Below, in pieces: positions 21,535 through 33,550 of a DNA stretch of 64,000 nt. The position numbers were made by a program, and so were the translations under genes. Under the pieces are notes generated by a model. It had not been told where the DNA came from. It saw only the letters and a list, made by a program, of their open reading frames with translations, and did no database searches. The stretch is from Falciphora oryzae (Eukaryota > Ascomycota > Sordariomycetes > Magnaporthales > Magnaporthaceae): the NCBI GenBank assembly GCA_000733355.1, contig JNVV01000019.1, forward strand, positions 97,495 through 161,494. The letters run 5' to 3'. The first letter of the stretch is position 1, and each line of letters starts with the position of its first letter.

Positions 21535-23642
21535 ATGCCTGCCCAACGGAGCCTTCGAGAAACCGCCAGGCAGCGCCTCGCGAGCATCTACGAGGAGCCC
21601 GAGGACATCGTTGACATCCGCCCAGCCTTTGTGCACCAGGACGCTCCATTCAACCAGGCCCTCAGCATGCTCCTGTCCAAGCGGTCTGTCCCCCTTGACG
21701 ACAACAGCCCCACGCCGTACAGCACCATGGCTGAGCTTTGCGGCGCCGGCCGTGTTGTCCTCAACAGCCAAGACCCGCTCCCGGCGCTGGATCCGCGCGC
21801 GACCCCGCCGTACGAGCTGGATGAGAGCCGCGCCGAGTCGCGCCATCAACTTCCTGGCCTGACGAGTCGAGACAAGAGCGCCTAGGTGGCGGGCTTTTTC
21901 GAGAAGTGCAAGGCGCAGATGGAGGCGGAGTGGAGGCTGTACGCGGCGGGCCACACGCGCAAGTACCACGAGCAGATCGCCACCAACGGCGGGACGACGC
22001 CTCCCGCGGACCCGCAGGCCGGCAGTGCAAGCGTTGCCGCCGCCGCGGATGCTCCCGAGGATCGTCAGGACGCAATCCCCACGCGCGGCAGCCAGCAGCC
22101 TACATCTAACGGCGCGTCTAAGCCCACGAGGAATGGAACCTCCGCTGCCGAGGATGAGGACCCCGGGAAAAAGAAGGCCGCGATCGAAGCTCTGGTCATC
22201 TCTGACAGCGAGGATGAGGCTCGCCCTGTCGAAAAGGTATGGACGGCCCATCTTACAGCTCCTGTCCGACAGGATGATTTCCCGCAAAACATCAGGCCCA
22301 TTTCTTTTGCACTCTGAATGATCCCCATGAGGACCTAAGCACTAACCAGCCCTGTACCATTTCGTGCTAGGCCGAGGAAAAGCGCTCGGAGCTCTACCAG
22401 GAGACGAAGCAGTGGAATGACCTCCCGCCGGGCATCCAACTGGCCGTCATGAAGGTCCTGAGCCTCTCCATCCGCAGCCTCAGGCAGGTCGTAACGTTGC
22501 TGGATCTCAGCTTCGTCGAGGTGCAGGCGTTCGAGAGGCTGTACAAGTGGGAGCACAGGAAAGTCGCCCGGTACGCAAAGGAGATCAAGAACAGACTCCG
22601 TAGTGCCGACCAGCTGAGGCGGGCCGGAAAGACGAGCGAAGCGCAAGAGATCCAGAGCGAGCAAGTCCCCAGACCGAAGCTAGCCATCCACCGTAACACG
22701 CAGAGAGCCGTGCGCTGGGGCCAGATGTACCTCAACTTCATGGGATTCAAAGATCTCATTCACAGTCTCCAGGCCTATAGGACCACGCTCACGGAGTTCA
22801 TGTTCGAGATCTCCTTCGAAGACATGGGCGAGGTCGGCCTTAAGCCCTTCACCTTCGAGCTCGACTTCAACCGCCGTGTGGCCCTGGAGAAGGCGATGCT
22901 CGCAAAACGCGCGGCCCCCGACAAGAGCCTCGTGAACGCCGAAGCCCGGATCCGCGACGGCAGAAAGGCCGGGCGGGCTGTCCCGCGCCCGCCCAAGCCC
23001 GTCGACGACCGCCACAGCGATCCCAGGGCGCGGCGCGACCGCCCGCAGCTCAAGGACAAGCCCGCGGTTGTGGTGCCCACCCCTCCCCGGCGGCCTGGCC
23101 AGAAGCCATCGGCCGCGATGACGCCGAAAATCCCCAAGGGACAGACGGCTGCGCGGCCCATGGCGCGCCCCATTGCACGGTCCAGGCCCAAGACCCCGTC
23201 GTCCTTGGGTGAAGGGTCGATAGGGCCAGGGTTTGACCTGCCCGTCGACCAGATGTTCAAGCCGCTGCCCACAAAGGGCCAGCAAGGCCAGAAGAGGGCG
23301 GCCCCGAAGGCCCCGGTGCCCGTCATCACCATCGACGAGGGGACGAGCGACGATGGAGACTACCAGGAGCCAGAGGGTGGAGACAAGTCGGACGACGACG
23401 ACGACTACGTGCCAGGGTCCGCGTCGGTGAAGAAGAAGTCCCTCCTGAAGGTTCCTCCCGCCTCGTCCAAGAAGAAGAAGGCGGGCCACTCCAAGAACGT
23501 CGGCGGCTCGACCAAGAGGAAGGCCTCGGATCTGACCGGCCCCACGCCCAAGAGGCCTTGCCCGGGCGGAGCGTCTCGGGGCACCCAGGGTGTTGCCAGG
23601 CGGAGGCCGTCAATCGTGTTGAAGGGGGCGACTAGACCCTAG
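21535..23642 (+). CDS. Unrecognised basic protein; reading frame interrupted by TAG
   Basis: I do not recognise this family. The frame from ATG 21535 runs to TAG at 21883-21885 and then continues in the same frame (VAGFFEKCKAQMEAEW) to a clear intron, 22237..22370 (134 bp, GTATGG..GCTAG, branch ACTAAC). The second exon, 22371..23642, joins EARPVEK to AEEKRSELYQETKQW. The middle part (about residues 235-410) is helical and well-formed (QAFERLYKWEHRKVARYAKE, MYLNFMGFKDLIHSLQAYR). The C-terminal 200 residues are Lys/Pro/Arg-rich with an acidic patch, suggesting a nuclear or chromatin-linked protein (inference). The TAG could be a nonsense mutation, a sequencing error, or the 3' end of an unrecognised intron: CTGAC lies about 20 nt before it, but the only in-phase donor, at 21754, is weak. 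Confidence 0.55.
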
Positions 23643-24703
23643 ATGCACAGCGCCCAGCAGGATCATGGATGGGTTGGTGCCCCTGGAACTGGGGTCTCTT
23701 GAGGGCCGTGATGCGACAGGGATGGATGGGGAGGCCACTGGGCTACGGTCCTACTCAACAGAGATTGGGTATCAATCTTGCGCCCTTCTGTGGTTGATGG
23801 CGTGTTGGATGAGGGACACCGCGAGAACTAGAAAAACTAAGGGGAAAAAACGTGAAGAGGAAAAAGAAAAAAAAAAAAAAAGAAGGCATAAAGAGGAGGG
23901 GGGAAAGACTGAAGAAGTCAGGAGAGAGTGCTTGATCATACGTGACCAGAGAGGAATTTTGGCGCGTTCGCGCCAGTCTGGTGATGCGATTTCGAGATAC
24001 TTCTAGCTGGAGACATTGAAAGGGGTGCGAATTTTCGGAGGAGTTGAGTTTACCAGCCCGCTTGATCGGGAAACAAGTCATCATGAAGCAGATATCTGAG
24101 ATTCTTCAAGCATAATTATTCCATAGGCAAAGGAACGGATGCTTCCTCGATTTTACACCTTGATCTCGGACCATGCCTGACATCCCAGAGGAGACGCTGA
24201 ATTACTTGGTGGCCCCCTAAACTAAACCCAGCCACAGTCTGAATCAGTGCTAGGGGATTCGCGTCTCACCGCCACAGCCTCTTGGCCCTTTAGGGCGAGC
24301 TTAGCTTGTTCCCGACCAATTGAGCTCCCCATTGACGACTCGGCCGACCTCCATCGTCATTTGCGCTTGTTATTGTGTCCGCAATTCACCGTGACATTCA
24401 GCTTCCTGCAATCACAGCTTATTGTAGGGACGAGAGAACAGAAGAGAGGAACAGAAGGCCGAGCCGAGCCGCCGAACCAGCCCCCTGTCTACGACATCCA
24501 CACCCAAGCGAAACACGAAGAGAGGGCCACGAAGCTCGGCGACGCCCAGCCAGCCCGCGAGACATTCGTCCCGCCCCCACCCGAACCGGTCTCGCTAGAC
24601 GCAACGCAGCACATTTAGCAGACAAAAGCAAGCACTCGCGACGACAGGAAGCGGCGACAGGCGTACAAAGGCCGGGATATACTCGGCTCAGGCCAACGAA
24701 ACA
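23643..24703. other. Intergenic, upstream of END3
   Basis: This stretch holds an A-rich run (23860-23882) behind the previous gene and the END3 promoter and leader. No gene is seen. Confidence 0.55.
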
Positions 24704-26157
24704 ATGGCGCCGCGCATCGAGCCACAGGAGATCGAGACGTACTGGAACATCTTCAGCAACAGGACAAACGGCTCAAAGTACCTCACGGGCGAGCAGGCGG
24801 CGCCGGTGCTGAAGAACTCGGGCCTGCGCGATGACCAGCTCGAGAGGGTGTGGGACCTGGCCGACGTCGACAACGATGGCAACCTCGACTTTGAGGAGTT
24901 CTGCGTCGCCATGCGCGTCATATTCGACATCCTCAACGGCGTATGTTTCTTCGTCCTTTGCTGTTGTTTCCCCTGAAAACGAAGAGGGCTTCATCTGTGC
25001 TACACATGCCTCTCCCGCCTTGCCTGCTTCCCACCTGCCCGAGCGGCCACATAACTAACCGGCCGAACTTTTAGGAATACAATGACGTCCCCACCACCCT
25101 CCCAGACTGGCTCGTGCCCGAGTCCAAGGCGCATCTCGTCCAGGCAAACCGGGCCCTGACCGGGAAGCAAGTACAGTTTGAGCAGGTGGACGACGATCCG
25201 GACTCTCCCGGCCTAAAGGACGGCTTCGACTGGTACATGAGCCCCGCCGACAAGTCCAAATACGAATCCATATATCAAGAGAACAGGGACATGCGGGGGG
25301 AAGTCTCATGTAAGCCCAGAGCCATCTCCTGCCGGAACATCTGAAGGACGCAACGTGCGTCCAGCGCCGGAGCTCTTCGCTGACCCGTAACCCCTCGCCC
25401 CCCACGTACAGTCGGCGCGCTAGAAGACCTCTACGAGTCACTCGACGTACCCGACACGGACATCAGGTCGGCCTGGAACCTCATCAACCCCTCGGCCGGC
25501 CCGTCGATCAACAAAGACGCCTGCCTGGCCTTCCTGCACATCCTCAACTACCGCCACGAGGGCTACCGGATCCCACGGACCGTGCCGCCGTCGCTGCGCG
25601 CCTCGTTCGAGCGCAACAAGATCGACTACCAGGTCGACAATCAGCGCACCACGGGCGCCGGCAACGCCGCCGCCGCCTCGCGCTGGGCCACAAAGGCCGA
25701 TGACTCCACCTCGACGGGCCGCAAGGCCAAGTTCGGCGACCAGTACCTCACCCGTCTTGGCCGCGGCAACTTCAAGACGGCCGGCACCGACTTTGGCTCG
25801 GCCCAGAAGGACTCGGAGTGGGAGGAGGTCCGGCTCAAGCGCCAGCTCGCCGAGCTCGACGCCAAGATGGATAAGGTGGAGGCCGAGGCCGCGCGACGCC
25901 GCGGTGGGCAGCGCGACTCCAAACCGGCCCTGGTCAAACGCGAGCTGGAGCAGCTGCTCGACTACAAGCGCAGGCAGCTGCGCGACATCGAGACGGGCAA
26001 GGCGGACGGCTCCGGGGGCGCCAGCCTCAAGAGCATCCAGGAAGACTTGCAGACGGTGCGCGAGCAGGTCGACGGGCTCGGCACTCATCTGCGGTCCCGC
26101 CAGCAGGTCCTCGAGGATCTCCGGCGCCAAATCGAGGACGAAAAGGCTGGCAGGTGA
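24704..26157 (+). CDS. END3: END3, EH-domain endocytic adaptor
   Basis: The model is join(24704..24940, 25075..25309, 25412..26157), 405 aa, with introns of 134 bp (GTATGT..TTTAG) and 102 bp (GTAAGC..ACAG). End3 works with Pan1 and Sla1 at cortical actin patches during endocytosis (family knowledge). EH domain 1 covers residues about 9-100, with the Ca-binding-loop sequence [12 protein letters not shown] at 54-65. A second EH-like domain covers about 135-230 ([20 protein letters not shown], then [20 protein letters not shown]). The C-terminal third is coiled coil with the repeated helical segments typical of End3. The length matches the family (about 350-405). The gene converges with the AIF-like gene. 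Confidence 0.95.
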
Positions 26158-26666
26158 ACTGACGACGATGGGAGGTGTTTGCTTTTCTTCTGTCTTTTTC
26201 TTCTTTCTCTACTTACTATTAGTTCTCCGTTCAAATTCCACCTTTTACTTTTGCCGGTGGCTGCGTTTTGCCAGGTTGTCCGAGCCCATATTCCCATTTT
26301 TTTGATGTTGAGATGGCTGTGTTGGTGAGGCTCTGTATATCGTATTTTATGTTTCAAATTTTCTTCAATCTGACTTCTCGGCCTGTTCTTAGGCCTGGCA
26401 ATATCATGATGGTCGCACCGGGGGACTAAAGACGAGACGATGCTGTTCAAACAGTGATATATTTTCCTTGAACTACCTACTAAAATCCAGGGACGACAGC
26501 CGTGCTTGATGGCGAGTATTAGGGTATATATAATTCCATCTCGTCCGACTGCTTCCTCCTTATGCATCCCTGCTTGGGAGTGTTTGCGCAACCTTATCCA
26601 TGACAAAACAAAAACAAACCGAGAGGGCTCTGGGACGCAAGAAAGAGATCAGACGAATTTTCCGAT
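26158..26666. other. Convergent 3' region, END3/AIF-like
   Basis: This AT-rich spacer lies between two converging genes. No gene is seen. Confidence 0.6.
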
Positions 26667-27969
26667 TTAAGCGACGCTTCCGTCAACATAGCCCTTGACC
26701 ATCTGCAGAGCAAGCGTGCGGCCCTTGGCCATCCAGACCATGAAGGACAGCATCTTGATGGAGCCCATCCTGCCGACACCCCTGCTACGGCCAGTAGCCA
26801 CGGCGAAGATGTCCATGGGCAGGAGCTTGACGACGGCGGGCGCCTTGCCGTCGAGGGCAGCGACAACGTTCTTCCCGACACCGGCGGCCTGTCGTCGAAA
26901 AGTTAGCGGATGAGTCAAGGAACCACAAAAGAGAAAGAAAAAGAGGATATTCATCAGCGTACCTGCTTCTGGGTAATCATGAAGCCGGCGCGGGGCTTGG
27001 ACACAATGTCGCCGGCGGCCCACACGCCCTCGGCGTCCTTGACGGCGTAAAACTCGTTGACCTCGACGTACTTCTTGTCGTTGAGGTACTTGGCGTCGAC
27101 AAACTCCGAGTTGGGCACCAGACCCATGGTGGGCAGGTACAGGTCGGTCGTGATGGGCTCGGCGCCGCCCTCGAGCGCGACCTCGGTCTTGCCGCCCTCG
27201 GCCTGCTGCTGCACCGACGCGACCCGCGCCTCGGTCCGGACCTTGACGTTGAGCTTGGCCAGCTCCGAGGCGGCCGCGCCGGCGACCGAGTCGCCGCCCA
27301 GCAGCTGCTTGTCGCCGGTGAGCAGCACGATCTCCTTGGTCTTGCCGAACTCGAAGCCGAGCTCGGCCGCGACCTCGACGCCCGTGGAGCCGCCGCCGGC
27401 GACGACGATGTGCGAGGCGGCGGCTACGCGCTCGGCGGTCGAGTGCAGCGTCTGCACGACGTCCTCGTAGGAGCCCGCCGCCTTCCAGGGCACGGCGACG
27501 TCGCCGGCGCACCGGGCGCCCGTAGCCAGAACGAGCTGGTCGTAGGTCAGTGTGCGGGAGGCGCCGCCCTCGGCGACGGCCACGGTGACCGTCTTGGCGG
27601 CGAAGTCGGTCGCCTCGGCGCTGCCGACGACCAGCTCGTAGCGCTCGGCCGGGTACCGCGACAGCGCCGTCGACAGGGGCTGGAGCAGCTGCTCGTCCTT
27701 GATCTGCCCGGGCACGATGGCGCGGACCGAGGCCATGTTCCAGTAGAAGTGGCTGTTCTACACTTGCGTGTCAGGAAGGCATCCAGAGGGTGGGTGGCGG
27801 TGTAAGTGGCAGCCACGTGATATCCACGTGATTTCTTCTGCTGACGCCTTACCTTGGAAACAAGGATGACCTTTGCGGTCTTGTGGCTCTTCAGGACATG
27901 GTGGGCAATGTGGAGGCCGGCGTAGGCGCCGCCCAGGATGACGACGGTCTTGTTCTCGGCGGCGCTCAT
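26667..27969 (-). CDS. AIF/FSP1(AIFM2)-like FAD-dependent oxidoreductase
   Basis: The model is complement join(27969..27853, 27757..26963, 26888..26667), 377 aa. Introns are 95 bp (GTAAGG..GTAG) and 74 bp (GTACGC..ACAG with GCTAAC branch). The N-terminal dinucleotide motif GGAYAG at 13-18 binds FAD. The second Rossmann motif GGGSTGVEVAAE from 160 binds NAD(P)H. VWAAGDI near 290 is the ATG-type flavin contact. The C-terminal MDIFAVATGRSRGVGRMG is typical of the AIFM2/FSP1 and fungal Aif1-like group. These enzymes reduce quinones or act in oxidative stress and cell death (family knowledge); the substrate here is unknown. The open frame extends 12 codons upstream only from a GTG; ATG 27969 is the first ATG in frame. 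No mitochondrial presequence is evident, because the FAD motif lies at the very N terminus. Confidence 0.9.
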
Positions 27970-30709
27970 CTTGTCGTTGGGGGTGCGGGGAGGATATAAG
28001 GCCACAAAAGGGAGAGGAAATCAAGGGAAGGCGGCGATGGGGAATCAACAGAAATGCAGCGCTGGAAGTGGTATAAAAAATACTGCAAAGAATGGCTGAT
28101 GATGGCAAAGAAAAGGAAAGAATGAAGAGAGAGAGAGAGAGCAGAAAAGTCCGGAAAGGAGAAAACACGCGCAGGCAGGTCGGGGCGGATTTGTACGGCC
28201 GACGCAGGGCTCCGGAAATGGGCTTGGGGAACCACGGACGCTCCAGACTCGGACTAGCGGTCCTCGCACTGGGCAGCAGCAGCAAGCAGCAGGAGCAGCA
28301 GCGAGAGGTGCAGTCAAAGCCAAACCTATTCCCAGAATGGTAGCGTCAAGAGGAGACACAGTAGGTCCCTCGAGGTACCGATTGTTGATGCACGGACGAG
28401 AAGCGACCATTGGCGAGACCAAGATTGACCGTTTGCTGATGATGATCCTGACCGATCCCTCTCCACCTCCTCTTTCGTCTCCTGGCCCGCCGCCGTATCC
28501 CCAGCCTTCGTGACTGCTCACCCCCCTTGCTGGCGTGGAAGGCTTTGTTCGCACTGGCCGACCCGGCCTGTCCCGTGTGTCTTGTCCGGCAGTGCATCCA
28601 CAATATTGTAAGCGTGATAACGTAGTCCGTTCACCGGGCACCCGACCTGTGTAAAGTTTCCCTGCAGCCTGCTTGCCGCTGCTGCTGCTGCTGCCGCGCT
28701 TTTTCCTACCTCTCCCGCTGGTGATTCGTCAAACCCAAGGACAGCATTGCCCAGCCCCGCGCGCCGAGCTGCCAAACTGAGCAACCCGAGACGCAGCGCA
28801 CCACATGAATTCCTCCTGCAACCCTCGTCGGACTTCTTTGACAACCGTCCAATGAATGTCCCTGTGGGGCCTGCAATTGGACGGGCAAGTCTGAGAGCGC
28901 CTCGGGAGCTTTTTTTTTTGGGGTGGGGGGGGGGGGGCCTTGGCAAAGTCGGGCCGGTAGTGAGGGAGGAGAGAGCCCTGCAGGATTGATGGGTCCAGGC
29001 GGGCCAGGCCTGGCAGTCCCCTGCAACGCTGCGCTGCTGGCAACCATTGAGCGCTGGGAGTTCTTGGGGCACAGCAAACCAAACGAAACATTTTTGTCCA
29101 ACTCCATTTCATCTTGCCTACTCTCTCGGTGCCCGGCATCCTGGCTGAGAACTGTTGCATCATAATCTCAAAGACATCCCCGGACCTAACTCGATCCAGA
29201 ATAGCAAATAGGAGGCGATGCCGGCTGGGGGCCCGCAGGCTAGGATCAGTCCAGGCAAGCCGTGGCCAATCGAGCTCCATCGGGCCCAAGCTGTGTCATT
29301 GATGCCTTCAAACCGCCCAACTCTGCCGACATTTGCATTTTTGCTTTTGCCCCTATTGGACCTGTTTTCCCGGTTTCAAACAAAGCGTCGGTGTTGCTTT
29401 CTTTACCATCTGCCCGCCTCGACCCGCTCTCGTATTCGGCTCGATTGGAAGTTTGTCCGAAATACAGACGCCACGATTTTGGTGGTCGACCGTCGGTCGG
29501 TGGGTTCAGGTTCAAGTCGGCTCGTTCGTTCAGGCCAGGCAGGCACTTGTCCAGTTCATGCCTGGCTTTGACCACATACTCCGCGCTACTTCTTGCCTGC
29601 CCGTTCGGTCGCCGAGTGCCCGGCCCTTTGGGACGCGTATGTCCGGTGCGCGCGATACCGCCGGGTGACCGGCACAGATCTCGCTACTTTGCCCGCGGTT
29701 GGAGATCCCAGCGCTGTCAGGAGCTGGGCGACCGAAAGGGTTCGCAACCCCCGGCCTTCGTGTTTGCGACTCCCGTCATCAAAGACAATGGTATTTGCTA
29801 GGTTGCCAAGCCGTCTGTCTGCCGATGGTGAATACTGCATGCTGCATATAACCTAAGGGCCTAGGTGGCATAATTCGCCATCAGGCAAGGATAACCCCGA
29901 ACCCGAGGAGAAAGACAAGAGTGAGGCGGGAGCCAAGGAATCGGCGCTTTCTAGGACAACGGTCGTGCATGGGGCTGGCGGTGCGCTAGATTCGTGCCGT
30001 TGCTGCTGCTCCTTTTCCAAACCCCTAATTGCCACACCCGGCACGCTCCTCCAAGGCCATTCCAGGCCAAACACTTCTTTAATAGTAGCAAGCGCTCCTC
30101 CTTCTAGAACACCATCAATCAGAGGTTTTCCAAAGCATCGGCGCTGACACCAGAGCCAGCTCAAGAGTTTCAGCCCGTGCTCAGGGAATGGCTCAAAAGT
30201 CACCCGGGGCAACTCCCATGCGGGCAAGAGCAGCCTCAATGTACGCCATCCCCTCGACGAAGCAGTTAGTTACCCGCTCGGGGGCTCCTTCCTTGCTCGG
30301 CCTCTCCCATTGTAGGGACAACCGGGCCCCTGTTTTGAGGCAGGTGAGCCCCTGAGCCACCGAGGCACCAGGCACAATCGGTGAAGTTCATCAATCGCCC
30401 AGGCTACCGTTGGTATCCGAACGGTCGTCTGGCTACCCCACTATCAGAGGTGGACCTGCCGTCATGATTGAGACTTGCCCCGCCTGACCACCCCGCGTGG
30501 CCTGGGGGAACCAGGTGTGCCGTCTCATGCCGTCTGGTCCCTTTCTCAACAAACCTCGGTTTGCTTCCCCTGAACCCCTCCACATCTTTCAACGTTTCTC
30601 TCTTCAGCTCCGAGATTGAATTCCAGCCCAGTCCCGTTCTCGATCCCCATCGTATCATCCACGGCCAACTCTCTCCAGCAAACAAACCCGCCGAACCCAC
30701 AAAGTCACC
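27970..30709. other. Divergent intergenic, AIF-like/ACBP
   Basis: These 2.7 kb lie between two outward-facing genes. They contain a GA run (about 28127-28141), a CTG run (about 28678-28694), and T9 followed by a 13-G run (28911-28937). Many short frames overlap, but I support no gene. Confidence 0.55.
28911..28937. repeat. Homopolymer T9 plus G-rich run with 13 G
   Basis: The sequence reads T9 at 28911-28919, then GGGGTGGGG-type sequence ending in 13 consecutive G at 28925-28937. It could form a G-quadruplex or reflect slippage or sequencing error. Confidence 0.8.
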
Positions 30710-31255
30710 ATGCCTGCCCCTCAGAGTGACGCCTTCAAGAAGGCGATCGACGACTCCAAGAAGCTCGTGAGCAAGCCCAACAACGACGAGCTCCTGGAGC
30801 TGTACGGTAAGTCTGAGCTTGGCAAGGGGGCAAACCCCCGTAGCACAAGTTTCGCCGCATGTCGGCCTCTCTCTTCTTGAGTTCTGCACGTTAGCTGACA
30901 TTTTGTCCTCCTTTTTTTCTCGGCAGCTCTCTTCAAGATCGGCAGCGGCGAGGACATCGCCGCGGCCCCCGCGCCCGGCATGTTCGACATCAAGGTATGC
31001 CTGCCCCCTATCGCCTACAGCTCTCAGTAGCAACCGTCCATTCCCGCTACAACCACCACGTTGGAGCGACCAGAACACTAACCGAGGCACCATGTTCCGC
31101 ATGTGCAGGGCAAGGCCAAGAAGAGCGCCTGGCAGAAGGCCGTCGACGAGGGCATCACCCCCGAGGCCGCTCAGGAGAAGTACGTCGCCCTGGTCGAGAA
31201 GCTCAAGACCTCCTACGGCTACGACGAGAACAAGGTCCCCGAGACGGTCGGTTAG
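30710..31255 (+). CDS. ACB1: Acyl-CoA-binding protein (ACBP)
   Basis: The model is join(30710..30806, 30927..30994, 31109..31255), 103 aa, with introns of 120 and 114 bp (GTAAGT..CGGCAG; GTATGC..GTGCAG). ACBP is a small cytosolic four-helix protein that carries medium- and long-chain acyl-CoA esters and feeds lipid synthesis (family knowledge). The family pattern is visible: SDAFKKAIDDSKKL in helix 1, ELLELYALFKIGSGED across the first intron, then KKSAWQKAVDEGITPEAAQE and the C-terminal helix ending at VPETVG. The length is at the upper end of the usual 86-104. The leader before the ATG is pyrimidine-rich with ACC at -3 to -1, a good fungal start context. Confidence 0.95.
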
Positions 31256-31629
31256 AGGACCCGGTGGAGGCGTCTTTGGCGTTAGAGCACAGAACTTTTA
31301 ATGAGAAGCGCATGAATACATGGGGTCTGGAATGCATATTTTACGTTTACTGGGTTTGGCATCCTCTTATCCCACAATATTCTCTCACAGGCCCCCGAGG
31401 CACCCATGGGGTTGGGGGCTCGCGGCACAACTTGGGATCGGAGCCTGCTTCGGGCAGGCATGTCAGACACAGATACATCGACGGAACAAGGCTATGGCGT
31501 AACCGGGGACTACAAGAGTTCGAGTACAGATGCCATTTTGCCGGTCGACGCGTAGCCATTGGCGCCCGGGTCAAAGCCAGACTTGTGCTACACGTGTCTG
31601 CCTTTACTAACGCTAAACAAGTAGGGGTA
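31256..31629. other. Convergent 3' region, ACBP/TDP1
   Basis: A 374-bp spacer separates two converging genes. Nothing else is seen. Confidence 0.6.
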
Positions 31630-33550
31630 TCAATGTTCCCACTTCTGCCCTTTCCAGTCCGACTCCTTGTATTTCGCGGTTGCGACCCAAGGGACCTCAT
31701 CTTTGCCGTAAGCCTGCACGGGGAGGCTGTAGGGTATTCGTAGGCCAATCACCGGCCCATCGCCCTGGCGCGCCTCGTCCGCTTCCTCAACCGATAACCG
31801 GTCACTCCTGAACACAGAACTCATACGCGCGTTCTCTGCGAACAGTGATGGCCATACCAGTACCCCAATCTCCCACGACGCTATCCGTACCTCGCCCATT
31901 GCGTTCACGGCCTCTCCCCAGGCCTGCTTTGAAAGATTCGCTGACGTCATCAGGGCCCAGTCCAGGGACTTCTCCCGGTCCCCGTATCTGATGTACGTTT
32001 TAACGTGGGGCGCTGCTCGTTTCCTGCCGGCATCGCCTACAGGAGCGCTGTCGTCTTTTTCTGTTTGTCGATCCCGATTAGCTCCCGACAGCATGGTGCT
32101 TACAGATGCGCTAAGGCTTGCCCCTTACCCTTTCCCAATGGCGAGTCGTTCGCCCAGTGGCAGAACAGAGGCTTCAAGTATAGGAGCTGCTTCGCCTGCT
32201 GCGCTGACTGTATCTTGGTGTGAATGGAGGCCCCGGAGGCGTATCCGTCCAAGGAGGCGCGGATCTCGTCAGGAGTCGGGAAAATGACCTTGAAGCGCGG
32301 CTTGGGCGCTAGAGCCGCGGCCGTCTTGCCCCTGCTCATGGCGTCAAACAGGGTCCCGCGCAGCCACGAGTCCGTAGGGCCGAGCGTGGCAATGGACGAG
32401 ATCTGCACCACCACCTCGGACGACTTGCCGCCCTGCAGCGGCACCGACTCCAGCGCTCGCCTGACGGCGGCCCAGCCCCAGGGGGTGGCTGATCGGTCGT
32501 GGATCTGGTGCCTCCCGGGAATGCTGGCTACGAGGGTACCGCGGACGCTCGAGAAGTCGTACTTTTGCAGTTCCTGCACGAGCGGCTTGCAGATGGTCCG
32601 GCGCTTGTCGTAGGCGCGTAGGTAGCTGAGGAGGTCGAGTTTGAACTTCTCGCCGCAGCCTTCGGGTAGATCCTCATAGTCCATGTGCGCGGGGGCCGGC
32701 GTTGCTTCTGTAGCATCTGCGCCCCTGAGCAAGGGCAGGCGCGGCGAAAGCCAGATGCTCTGGGTCATGTTGGTCCAGTCCTTAGGGATCATGTTTGCTG
32801 TGTGGATCGCGACCTGGGCAGTATCGTCGTGCCGCAGCAAGATCAGCATCTTGGAGTGGTGAGTGCCGAACATCTCGGGCATGAAGGCGGCGTGGAGGGT
32901 GACATTCTTGTGTTGCGCTGCGTCTCTCTTTACAGGGTAAATGCATAATGTGTTTAGTATCCCTCTTAAACTAGAACACGATGCAATGAACAGTGGCTGG
33001 TGAGTCTTACTTGGAGGTTGATCCGCCTAGGGTCGTCCTTCTTCCAGAAGCCATGGATGACATTGACCTTGACCGTGTGACGAACATCCTCGTCAAGGGC
33101 TCCGAGGAGGAAGTTGATATCGTGCAGGTAGTTGAAGTCCCAGCACTCTGAGATCAGCGGGTCGCCGATGACATCTTTTAGCCGAACAGCATCGACGTTG
33201 TCCTGGGGGCCGAGATCTTTGATGTGCGTCAAGCGGAACGGAGAGCTGAAGTCGGCGGTTGGAGCCTCGACCGGCGTCGCTGACGACGATTCCCGTCGCG
33301 AGGAACTTGGCAGGACCCCGCGCTCCACCTCACCGGTGTCCGTGTCCGAACTCGAGACAGGTGAGGAGTTCACGACAGCGTCATCTCGACTTTCCGCACT
33401 CGACCTCGGCTCCGGCTCCGGCCTCGGTTCTGGGGCTTCGGGAGGTGAGGCGCGTCGACTCTTCTTCCTCGGGGGGCTTATGACACGCCCAAAAGACCGT
33501 GGAGTTGATAAGCCAGACTCGGGCCGGGCCCGTTTGAGAAAGCGCTCCAT
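31630..33550 (-). CDS. TDP1: TDP1, tyrosyl-DNA phosphodiesterase 1
   Basis: The model is complement join(33550..33011, 32927..32129, 32060..31630), 589 aa. Introns are 83 bp (GTAAGA..AAAG) and 68 bp (GTAAGG..AACAG). Tdp1 hydrolyses the 3'-phosphotyrosyl bond left by stalled topoisomerase I, in the nucleus (family knowledge). The N-terminal 100 residues are basic, Ser/Pro/Glu-rich and disordered. The first catalytic motif GTHHSKMLIL has His204 and Lys206. The second, APHVKTYIRY, has His465 and Lys467 and is completed only after the second splice, which joins PLGK to EKDDSAP. The C terminus has VPWV and ends in the family-typical SDWKGQKW. The phospholipase-D fold is thus complete. The gene faces the PDI gene head to head, 1.05 kb away. 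Confidence 0.94.

Noticed and set aside
27970..28005. 12-codon N-terminal extension of the AIF-like protein
   Set aside because: It starts with GTG rather than ATG, and the FAD motif already sits close behind ATG 27969.
29262..29801. 179-codon frame upstream of ACBP
   Set aside because: Overlaps other frames of similar size and has no recognisable domain.
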